Source: Flaccisagitta enflata
Lineage: Eukaryota > Chaetognatha > Sagittoidea > Aphragmophora
DNA: 64,000 nt
Direction of reading: 5' to 3'
Assembly (NCBI GenBank): GCA_965153355.1
Contig: OZ231127.1
Location: forward strand, 44,330,001 to 44,394,000
How positions within the stretch are numbered: position 1 is the stretch's first letter; each line of letters starts with the position of its first letter. The notes under the pieces are model-generated. The model had not been told where the DNA came from. It saw only the letters and a program-made list of their open reading frames with translations, and searched no databases. The position numbers and the translations under genes are program-made. Of the stretch, positions 1 to 11,100 are shown piece by piece.

Positions 1-1800
1 CTGATTTGCAGCTTAAGAGGGCTGATTTGAGGCATGAGAGGACTGATTTTAGGTTTGAGAGGGCTGATTTGGGGCCTGAGAGGGCTGCTTTGAGGCCAGA
101 GAGGGCTGATTTGAGGCCTGAGAGGACCGGTGGGGGGGACGCACAGACAAACGAACAAACACACGAACAAATGGACAAAAGTCCCATGTTCTACAGGACT
201 TCATCCTCTTCAGGGCCGCCTCCCAAGAAGAACAAGGCCAGATACACGGCTACCAAAGTCGCGTGCGGCCGGGCAGGGGCAGTGATTAACTAGTCATCCA
301 AGGATTGCACATAGACAGCAAGTGGTACCTAATGCTCTGCTTAGAATGATTGGCTGAGCAGGGCAGCGGCCTGGGGGGACTAACCAATGCACCAATTTAT
401 AGATGGACAAACGAGTCCCTCTGTGTTCTACAGGACTTTGTCCCCTTTGGGGCCGCTGCCCTGCTTCCTCCCATTCCAACATACATACATACATACATAC
501 ATACATACATACATACATGCATACATACATGCATACATACATACATACATACATGTAAACATACAAAGCAGGGCAACGGGTATTGCATATTGCCCTTTCA
601 TTTGTCCATCTGTCATTCCGTCCGTTTGTCCCCCAATCAGGCCTCTCAACCCTGAAATCTGCCCTGTAAGGCCAGAAATCTGTCCCCTCATGCTGTAAAT
701 CAACCCTCTCAGGCCTATAATCTGCCCTCTTGGGCCTTAAATCTACTCTTTCAGTAATGATCCGCCCTCTAAGGCCTGAAATCTGCCCTTTCACACTTAA
801 GACTAGTCCTCCCAGACCTCAAATCAGGCCTCTCAGGCTTCAAATTGGTTTCTCAGGCGTTAATTCAGCCCTCAGGCTTTGTATCTGCTATCTCAGGCCT
901 AAAATCTGCCCTCTCATTCCCCAAATCAGCCATTTCAGGCTGCAAATTTACCCTGGCTGGCTTCAAATCAGTGATCTAAAGACAGACAGGACAAACAAAA
1001 GTCCCCCTATGTTCTACAGGACTTTGTACCCTTTGGGGCCACTGCCCTGCTTCCCCTTCACTTCAATTAACAATCATGCAAAGCAGGGCAATAGGTATCG
1101 CTGACTACAAATTGCCCTTGGGCGACTGGTTGTCTAATATTTATAATTTGGGGCTTAGGAAGTCTGATTTAAGGTCTGGGAGGCCTAATTTTGGGCCTGG
1201 GAGGTCTGGAAGGCCTGATTTGAGGGCCTGGGAGGCCTGATCTGAGGTCTGGGAGGCCGTATTTGGGGCCTGGGAGGTCTGATTTAAGGTTTGGGAGGCC
1301 TGAATTTGGTACTGGAGCTCTGATTTGTGGTCTGGGAGTCCCAATTCAGGGCCGGAGAGGTCTGATTTTAGGTCTGAGAGGCCTGATTTAAAGTCTAGGA
1401 GGCCTGATTTTAGGTCTGAGAGGCCTGATTTGAGGCCTAGGAGGCCTGATTTGAGGCCTGGGAAGCCTAATTTGGGGCCTGAGAGGTCTGATTTGTGGTC
1501 AATGGGGGGGGGGAATGAGAAGCATGGAAAAATTGCCCTGTGCGGAATCATAGGTCGCCTGCCCCTCCGTGGCCCCTGCTCAAAAAAGGTGATTTTGAGC
1601 CTGAGAAGGCAGAGACCTGACAGGGCTGATTAAGGGTCTGTAGGGGCCAGGTTGGTGCTTGAGAGGCCTTAGGGGGGGAGTGGACAGATAGATAGAGACA
1701 GACGGATGGACAGACATCTTGAAATTCACCCATGTTTTTTTCAGGATATTGGCCCTTTGGAGCTGCTGTCCAGGAGTGCTAACCAAGCATTTGGGCAGGA
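1..1800. repeat. Mosaic of 22-bp minisatellite elements
   Basis: Arrays of a roughly 22-bp unit (GGCCTGATTTGAGGTCTGAG and complement) at 1-135, 640-985 and 1140-1505. They are linked by blocks such as TGTTCTACAGGACTTTGTCC and GGGGCCGCTGCCCTGC. A (TACA)n tract lies at 480-562. All frames here are low-complexity; I see no gene. Confidence 0.85.
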
Positions 1801-2640
1801 GCAGTAATTAAAAAACCGCCCACAAACGCCAATAGAGCTCAACAGATGGACGGACCAACAGACAGACAGACCAACTGACTGTCATAGCAAGTTATAGGGA
1901 TGCATACACTCAGCTTTTAAAAAAATCATGATTTGATGGCCTTTTATCCTCATTGGCTATTTGGGGCCTACTTAACAGGTTCTGGAGGGCTTCAGGGGGA
2001 CCCCCACCTTCTTTTTTTCCAAATTTCATAATCTACTTTCAAATATCTTCCTAACAAGACCAATCAGAAGTTTTTTGGTCCATTCATTAAGAAGTTATGA
2101 GGAAAACAAGGTGATTCATGCTAAGTATGGAAAGTCGCAACAACTTGTACCACTACAGTAACTTTGACAAGTCATAACATGGTTGTTTTTCAATTTATCT
2201 ACAAAAAATTGGTGACATTTGGAAAGATCTTCAAAAGATCTATCAAATGAGACCATCTACAGGTATTTTCTCCCATTTGTATGAAAGTTATAAGCAAAAC
2301 AAGGCCATTCTTGCAATAATAGGAAAAAAAAACAACCTGTACTTCATGATGGTAAAACAATGAGATTTTAAAAAAAAGCGCCATACAGATTATTTTGCAA
2401 TCTTTTGCAATGGACTTGTACATCATACGGGCATCCAAAACTGAAAAAAAAGTTGCAGTATTCTTAAAACGAACATGAAGGTATGGATTCAGAGCAGTGT
2501 ATAAATAGGCAAGAAATGAAACGGCTATCTCGCAGTATCTCGCTTCACTCCCGTATAATTTACGAAAAGAAATCGCAGAAGAACATTTGAACAAAATCGA
2601 GCGACATAACAAAATATCGGTCAAAGAAAAATTAAAATCG
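1801..2640. other. Non-coding, no recognised feature
   Basis: AT-rich sequence with a 141-codon minus-strand open frame (2199-2624) that has no recognisable domain and no splice context. I see nothing else. Confidence 0.4.
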
Positions 2641-2758
2641 TTTTAAATTGCTGATGACCTGACGCGACTCTACACCTTGCTACGTTGGTCCGTCCAACCG
2701 GCCCATCCGAAATACTTTTCAATATAGCAAGATCAGGTGAAAAGCAACACTGCATTAG

Positions 2759-3278
2759 GTTTTTTTTACAGTTTTGTGAAGAATCTGAGCCCTATTTACT
2801 GGAACTAATGAAGATAAAATCTTATCAAGAACGCTTTTTGAGTTTTTGATGAAAATTGCTAGTTATATATCTTGTTTTGCATGTAGATTCTAAAAGGCAT
2901 CTTGAAAAAAAAAATTATCAGCATTTTTGTATTCCTGATGGAATTTCCATTCATTTGATAGGTCGCACTATACAATTTTACAAAAAAATGAAATTTTCTA
3001 TTTTTAAGCAACCATTAAAACTTGGAGCAGTGGCTTAAAAATTGTATTTCTATGTAAAAGTGCATATTGCGACCTATCAAATGAATGGAAATATTATCAG
3101 GAGTAAAAATTTGCTGACCAAAGACATTTTTGAAATACCCAGTTGAATCTACAAGCAAAACAAGGCTAAAAACCATGATCTTTTTTTGAAAATCTCAGGA
3201 AGCGCTCTTAACTTGATTTTATTTTCATTGGTACCAGTAAATAAAGCTCAGATTCTATACAAAACTGTAAAAAAAACC
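2759..3278. repeat. Palindromic element
   Basis: The arms mirror around about 3020. GGTTTTTTTTACAGTTTTGT is at the left end and its complement at the right end. The inner motif TTCATTTGATAGGTCGCAC (near 2950) is mirrored near 3072. Confidence 0.8.
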
Positions 3279-3332
3279 AGGCTGGGGATTGGATGCCCCT
3301 GCGAACCCGCCCGCAACAATATGGTGACCCTG

Positions 3333-5779
3333 CGTTAGACGGATCAACATAAAAAATGGGTGGGAAAAAAAAGGAAACAGAGGTTTGGCTGTTTTTTCCT
3401 ACTCTATACCATCACAACTAATAATTTCAGAGACCTTGGCCAACCTTGGACACCGGGAAAGTATCAAGATGATGGTCTTAAAAACACATGAAAATCGACG
3501 AAAATCGACGAAAATCGCGCCATATATTATGCAAGATTTTGTCAACAAAATAGGTGTACATCCCTATTTTTATCCTTTGAACGGTTTGAATGGGTATTCA
3601 TTTGGAAAATATGCGGAAATAAGTCAAGTGGGCCATAAGATAAGCTTTGGGGCTCATTTTTAGTCGCGTGCACGCGACTCTATAACCTACTCTGTCCGTC
3701 TGTAAGTTTGTCAGTCCGTCGATCCGTCATGCTTAACTTTTTTTGCTATTTTACATTGTTTTAAGTCATTGTTCATGTTGTCTTTTAGTCTTGACAACTG
3801 CACATGACTTAGAGGTGTTGGCCTTGTTTACCATACAAACCTATCAGTACATGCAGCCTCACCCATTTGAGATTTTCTAAAATCTTTCTTCAGTTGCAAA
3901 CTAGTGATTGGTTAATCTTCTTCAAAAACCTACCTAATTGCAAATGTTACAAAAATGAATTGAAATTATCAAAAAACTGTACATGAAATTCAATGAAATT
4001 CATCATATTTCTTCATCAGTGTCATCGTCGATGGCTACTGCTGCATCGATAAGGTTTGTGCAATCTGAACCTGTGCAATGAGTGCAGGCCATTGTGCACT
4101 TCAGATTATTCTTTCTGCAGGAGCATCGCAAATTACTACAACCACTTTTGCAGCTACATCTCACCACTTTCAAAAGATTTTCAGGGGCTACTGGAAGGTC
4201 AGTGGCAACTGGCGCAAAACCTTCTTCATCAATCCTCCATCCCCAACTTTAAGGTTGCATCTCACTGTCCCACTCTTTCCAAACACAAATTTGATAATAA
4301 ACTCGATAGCTGTGATACTTAATTGCTGCAGAAGTAGGAGGCAGGGTTTGAGGTTCAATGCTTGCCACATTGCTTGCAACCTTTTCACTGTTTTAAAGAT
4401 CAAATTACTTTACTCAAAATTTTTGCGTCGAGTGCATGCAACTAAGTCTGTATGCCTGATTGTAAAGTCTTTGGACAGACTGACATATGGACAGACTAAG
4501 GACACTAAGTTGATAAGTCTAGTAATCAGATGTTTTGGTATTTTAGGAAAAAGATTTGGTTCATAGTTAAATTGAAAAATAGAAGTACTGATAGACAATC
4601 AGATAGATACTAGTAATGGCAGCTGTCGCCGTGAGGAACAAAAGTCATAAGCGATGTTCTTTTTTCATCAAGCTTTTGTCTTCAGTCACTGCAACTCTTT
4701 TTATTTGTTAAATCAAATTAAGAGCAATTGTATGTATTGGTTGCCCTGAAAATCAGAGAAAAATAGGACTGAGCCAAATGAGCTAGATGAGCTAAAATAG
4801 TCAAAATCACTCAACCAGACAACCAGCTATGCTTATTGACATGCTTTCTTGTATTGGCATGCTTAAATCAAACCCTATCTGTTTTATCAGAAAAAAGAGC
4901 AAGCTAAATGAGCTAAATGAGCTAGAATACTTAAAAACACCCTCACAGATGAGCATCTCTGCTCACTGACATGCTTTCTTATATTTGTTTGCTTAAACAT
5001 CTATCAATATTTTTGCTTATTTATAGTATTTGAAATCAGAAAAAAAGATTGAACTAAGTGAGCTAAATGAGCTAAAATGCTCAAAATCACCCTCACACAT
5101 GAGCAGCAATGCTCATAAGCATTTTTTCTTGTATTAACATGCTCAACAAATCTTAGAATGACTCCTTTATTGATCCTACATAAAATCATAAAAAATGGAA
5201 AAAAATTCAATTTGAATTTTTCGTAAATAAATCTTTAAAAATTCATAACGCAAAAAACATTTTTCTCAGAGACTTCTGCTTGGCGACAAATGAAAGAGAA
5301 TTTTCAAATTTACTTACCCTATCAATTTTGTCCAAGGGTGCAATCAGCCAGATGAGACCCTCAACTTCCTAATAAGAAATTGAAAACCATGTTTCTCTCG
5401 AATATGTCGAAAAGTCGATTTTTTTCCCAATGAGGTTCAACCAGTAGCTCACCTGACCTGATTCTTGTAAATATTTTTTCAATATTAACAATTCTCTAGA
5501 AAAGAATGATGATATGCACCTGTTTTCCTTCATTCTTTTTGATGTTTGTCAAATATCTTTTAGAAGGTTTTGGCAAATTTTGGCGATTTTCGCCTAATTT
5601 CAAGGTGCGATTACCTGTTTTTCAAACCATGATCTTGATACTTTCCCGGTGTCCAAGGTTGGCCAAGGTCTCTGAAATTATCAGTTGTGATAGTATAGAT
5701 TAAGAAAAAACAATCAGACCTCTGTTTCCTATTTTTTCCGGGTGCTATTAGAAAAAATTCTATGTTGATCCGTCTACGT
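3333..5779. repeat. 2.4-kb inverted-repeat element
   Basis: Terminal CGTTAGACGGATCAACATA is mirrored by TATGTTGATCCGTCTACG. Arms of about 300 bases include GACCTTGGCCAACCTTGGAC and CCGGGAAAGTATCAAGATGA and their complements. The interior contains a CGCGACT element (3658-3830) and about three tandem units around AAATGAGCTAAATGAGCTA (4735-5150). No gene seen. Confidence 0.78.
4735..5150. repeat. Three tandem units of about 145 bp
   Basis: Each unit has AAATGAGCTA repeats, CACCCTCACA-like sequence and GACATGCTTTCTTGTATT. Units differ by scattered changes. Confidence 0.7.
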
Positions 5780-5851
5780 CGCTTGATATTTTGCTTGCCT
5801 TTTCAACACAGCCGGACAGTACATCTATCCCTTTTATTCCCTCTTCGGTCC

Positions 5852-6465
5852 CACAGTGGGCCTTAATTGAATATGAGTTCAAAAAAATCCTCGATGGTAG
5901 TGACTAGTGTAAGTTAGTACAATTTTTAGTGGAGAATAAATGTTGGCCCTTAAAAAAGAATTTCCTTTGAAAATTTTTGCAAAAATGGCTAAACTATTTT
6001 AAATTTTTCAGATATTTGATATAAAACTTTAGGATTTATGTGTTTTGAATTTCTGATTCAAGATTCATTTTCCTGATAAATTTTTCAATCATTTGATAAG
6101 TCGCACTATATAGTTTTATTAATAAACAAAATTTTCAATTTCTATACCACCGTTACAAATAAAATAACAGTGGCCTAAAACATGAAAATCCTAGTTTTTC
6201 ATGAAACAATATAGTGTGACCTATCAAATGATTAGAAATTTTACTAGGAATATGAATCTTGAATCAGAGTTTTAAAATAGATATATCCCCCAGATCTATA
6301 TGTAAATATAAGGGTAAATTGATAATTTTTAATGAATTTTACAAAAAATTTTAAGGGAAATTTTTGAAGGTTAACATCAATTCTCCATAATGAATTGTAC
6401 CTACTCATACACATCACTACCATTGAGGATTTTTTTGAACTCATACCTAATTAAGGCCCACTGTG
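5852..6465. repeat. 614-bp palindromic element just upstream of DDAH
   Basis: The ends are CACAGTGGGCCTTAATT and its near-complement at 6450-6465. Arms include GAGTTCAAAAAAATCCTC and its mirror. The core carries CATTTGATAAGTCGCACTAT (6090) and the mirrored GTGACCTATCAAATGATTAG (6213). It ends 72 bases before the DDAH ATG. No target duplication is obvious. Confidence 0.82.
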
Positions 6466-6537
6466 CGTCACATGTTCTGTTTTTCGTTTTTTCTTCAAAA
6501 AAAAAAAAAAGAAACCAAACAAAAAAACAAAAAAACA

Positions 6538-6793
6538 ATGGCGTCTCCATTCGAATACACTCACGCCATCGTCAGTGGGATTCCATCCAGTCTCCCGGGG
6601 TCGGCATTACGTCTCGCGCCGAGTGAAGTGAACTTGGATGCGGCGCGTCAGCAACATGCAGGCTACGTGGCGGCGCTGCGCAGCCTCGGTTTAGAGGTTT
6701 TGACGCTGGAACCGAAAGAAGACACTCCAGATTGCGTATTCGTGGAGGATGCCGCCGTCGTCGCCAATGGAAAGGCGTTTATTACCAGGCCAG
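6538..6793 (+). CDS. DDAH: DDAH exon 1
   Basis: Codes residues 1-85 plus the first base of Gly86. It begins MASPFEYTHAIVSGIP and ends at ITRP, with donor G|GTGACA. It contains the conserved PDCVFVED segment. The open frame extends upstream to 6463 but that part is A-rich leader without family similarity, so ATG 6538 is preferred. Confidence 0.94.
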
Positions 6794-8056
6794 GTGACAA
6801 TGGCATGCACCCATCTTGCTTCCAGGGATGTATAAAATTGAGTCGCTTTCGGTTTTTCCCCTTCATTTGATTTACTTATCAATATCAATTTCAAAACTGC
6901 AAGGTTTAAATAGTGGTAAAATGTGTTTTACTAATCAATATCCATGTCAGTATCTATCATCACTGGTATGAATTAGATATTGAGGAAAATTTTTTTCCTC
7001 CAACAGCCTACCCAGCCAGTTGGGTGCTTCACATAGCAAAAGTTGCTTATTTCCGTTTTTTAGAAAATTGTTTTTAAGAGCGTAATTTGTATATTGCAGT
7101 GGGATAAAAAAATATACTGATTTTTTTTAAATGGTTTTTACAAAATTCTGCTCTTTAAAGAATTGTTAATCTGCCTTTTTACAAGCTCTTTCGTTACTTA
7201 TACTGTGATTTTTTAATTTCTTTTTTATAAAAATCATGATTTTCTAAAACTAACAATTGTTCTTTATGTAACAAGACTACACAGGATTTTGCTGTATTCT
7301 GGGAAACCTGAGGCCAAACAAAAACAAAAGATGAAGGAATTTTGAAAAAAAGGAAAACGGTCATTTTCACGATTTCTTTCACTCCGTATTGGGTTAACTG
7401 GACGAAAAGAAAATCAATTTTTTTGCTATGCGAAGCCCCCAACCAGCCAGAAATGGTACTTATAGAGACTTTTTTTTTTAAAAACTCAAAAAACTAAAAA
7501 AAACTTCAGAAACACGATCACGCATGATTGCTTGAACGTTATCAATACGAATCTTACTGTCATGTCAATTTCTTGATTGTATTTAGCTATATTTTCTAGT
7601 AATAAAATTGCCAAAAATATCTTTTCAAGCCTAATTTGTATGAAAAATGAGCTCACATAAGAAAATATAAGTATGGATTAATCGATTAATATGTAATAAT
7701 AGGTAAGCTACATAATGATGTATGATTTTGTTCAATTTTCAAACCATTAAAATTGATGACTTTCACCCCGTCCACGGTCGGCTTACCATGACACCAGCCA
7801 TGTACTCTCCCTTCCTTTTCCCATCTCTAAATCCCTGAGGCTGAGGGGACTCAATTACATACAGGCTAGGGTTGTTCCAAGGGCTCGGCTTGGAGGGCAA
7901 ACAACAACAAATGTTCTTGTTTCGGCCCTTGTTCCGGATTGTACAAATGTTTTAGCTAAATGCCGAGTATACTTCCGAAGGTTTTGTTACTTAAATCAAG
8001 TTGATTTTGCTGATTTATCAGGAACAATTGCGGAAAATAAATGTTCTTCTGTCGAT

Positions 8057-8098
<42 letters not shown>

Positions 8099-8118
8099 TG
8101 TGAATGATATATCTCATA

Positions 8119-8164
<46 letters not shown>

Positions 8165-11100
8165 ACACACACACACACAAACACACACAAACACACAAAC
8201 AAACACACAAACAAACACACAAACACACACACAAACACACACACAAACACACACATACACACACAAACGAGCGTGCAAGCGCGAGCAAGAGAGAGTGGAA
8301 ACATCGAGAGTTTTCTGTCAGGCGACTCGAAATTCACCGGTGTTCTACAGGACATCGGCCCTTTGGAGCCGTTGCTCTCACTCCACTTCTTTACTGGATC
8401 ACTTCCAGCAGGGCATCGGGTACCGCTGACCATGTGCCATCCTTGGATGACTAGATTATCACCACCCCTTCCCACTCGCATGACTTCAGTAGCGGTGTAT
8501 TTGGCCTTGTCAAAATCAGCCATTTTCCGAGGTGTTAAATGGCTTATTTATGATTAGATGTTTTGAATGAATGCTTTATCGACCGACGAACCAACGGACA
8601 AAGCCTATTATAGAGAAGCAAGGACGCATCTAAAAATGACAAAAAATACCTTAGAATGACATAGAATATCCCCAAATGAGTAAAAAGCATTTGGATTAAC
8701 TGTGAATGACCTTAATTGACGTTAATTGATATCAATTACAAAATTTACTTAAATGACAAAATTAACTAAAATGACTATGACTTGGAATGACTTAGTTTAA
8801 CATGTCTAAAAGAAATAAATTTGATTAAATCAAAAGTGTGACAGATTGATTAAATCAAAAGTGTGACGGATTGATTAAATCAAAAGTGTGACAGATTGAT
8901 TAAATCAAAAGTGTGACAGATTGATTAAATCAAAAGTGTGACAGATTGATTAAATCAAAAGTGTGACAGAGAAATGGAATGACAGCCGGACGTACAGAGC
9001 AAGGTTTAGTTGCGTTCATGCAACTGAAAACAGCATCTTTAATTCTGGGAAAACATCTACACAGAAGCAAAAATGTCAGGACAAGTTTCCCACCCCGCGG
9101 AAGAGACCTGTTTCAGGTATTTAAGAGCTGCCACCCTCCAATTTTTTCACATTTCACTCCCAAATTGTCCCCTGCATGTGGGAAAACCGTCAAAAAAAAA
9201 ATCTAGCACGAATTTTCCCGTCCATCCCCTTGCAATTGAACCTCAGTCGGTATTCTTAACAGCCTAATCAGGGAGCTTAACAGCAGAAACTAAAGTGTAG
9301 GGTAAAAATTGCCAAAAAGTTCTGGAACTTCACCATTCTGACATATTTTTCCGTGCTGAACACGAATCTGACCTCCATTTTGAAATATTTTTTGGGCCAC
9401 CCTTTCAAAAATCCATTATTTTGCAATTTTTGGGGTAAAAATGCACTTTTTGGCCATTTGGAGTACACTGCTATCACCTGGTTGCGTTTTTTAGGCAAAC
9501 GTAACAAGAACTGAAGTGAATACACAGTTGACAGGCATGTGGCGGCCTTACAGGAACTGTAAATTGCTAAAAACAGGCAAAAAACAGGCCAAAAATAGCC
9601 TAAAATGGCCAAAATTGGCGTTTTCATCAAATATATCATTGACATTTAAAATTTTTCTGCTAATCTCACTCAATCCAGTCAGAACTAGGTCAAATATACT
9701 CAATGAGAGCATTGGACACTGATGCGGGGGTCATACCAGGCCAAAAACAGGTCAAAAATGGTGTAAAATGGCCAAGGTCGGCATTTTCATCACATAGATC
9801 ATTGCTATGCAGAATTTTTTCGCTAATCTCACTCAATCCAGCCAGAACTAGGTCAAGTATTCTAATTGAGAGCTTTAGCCACTGATACGGGGGTCATAAC
9901 AGGCCAAAAATAGCCTATAATGGCCAAAATCAGCATTTTCAATAAACAGATTGTTGTTATTCACAATTTTTTTGTTAATCTCACTTAATCCATTCAGAAC
10001 TAGGTCAAATAAACTCATTGAGAGCTTTGGGCACTGATACAGGGGTCATAACAGGCCAAAAATGACTTAAAATAGCCAAAATTGGCATTTTCTTAAATCT
10101 GATCATTGTTATTCAAAATTTTTTCACTAATCTCACTCACTCCAGTCAGAACTAGATCAAATATACTCATTGAGAGCTTTTGAAATTGTTACTAGGGCCA
10201 CAACAGACCAAAAATGGCCTAAAATGGCCAAAATTGACATTTTAATCTAATAAATTTTAGTTGTGAAAAAAACATTATTATAAGGATTTCTTCCTTGAGC
10301 GTGAAAGCACTTGGTTGGAATTTTTTTTGTAAATCTCACTCAAACCAGTCAGGATTAGGATATTTATACTCATTTAATTTTCTGGACACTGCTACCAGGA
10401 TAACAACAGGCCGAAAACAGGCTAAAAATGACCTTTAATGGCCAAAATTGTCATTTTTTTGCCAATCTCACTCAATCCAGTCAGAACTATGTCAGATCTT
10501 TGAACACTGATACTGAGGCCATGACAGGCCAAAAACAGGCCAATAATAGCATAAATTGCCAAAATTGACGTTTTTATCAAAAAAAATTATAATATGTGAA
10601 ATTTTTGTATATCTCACTATGTCCAGTCAAAACTAGGACAAATATATTCATTAAGAGATTTTGACATTGATACCGGGGCTGTGAAACAGGCCAAAAAATT
10701 TTTTTATTCAGCATTTTCAAACCAATCTCATCAAATCCAGTCAAAACTAGGTCAAATATACTCATTGAGAGCTTTGGACATCAATACCAGGGCATAACAG
10801 GCTAAAAACAGGCAAAAAATGGGCCTGTTTAAGGCCTATTATCACCCCGGTATCAGTTTCCAAAGATCTGGATATGCATATCTGACCTAGTTTTGACTAG
10901 ACTGAGTGAGATTGGCAAAAACATTCTTTAAGACAATGACCTACTTGATGAAAATGCCAATTTTGGCCATTTGAGGTCATTTTTTGCCTGTTTTTGGCCT
11001 GCTATGACCCTGGTATCAGTGTCCAGAGATCTCAATGAGTACATATTCTGACTGGATTGAATGAGATTTACAAAAAAATTCCAAACAACTAAAATTTATT

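Noticed and set aside
2199-2624. 141-codon minus-strand open frame
   Set aside because: No recognisable domain, AT-rich composition similar to its flanks and no splice or promoter context; left as unannotated sequence.
8820-8972. Regular 25-bp repeats resembling a CRISPR array
   Set aside because: Units are contiguous with no unique spacers, in a eukaryotic intron.
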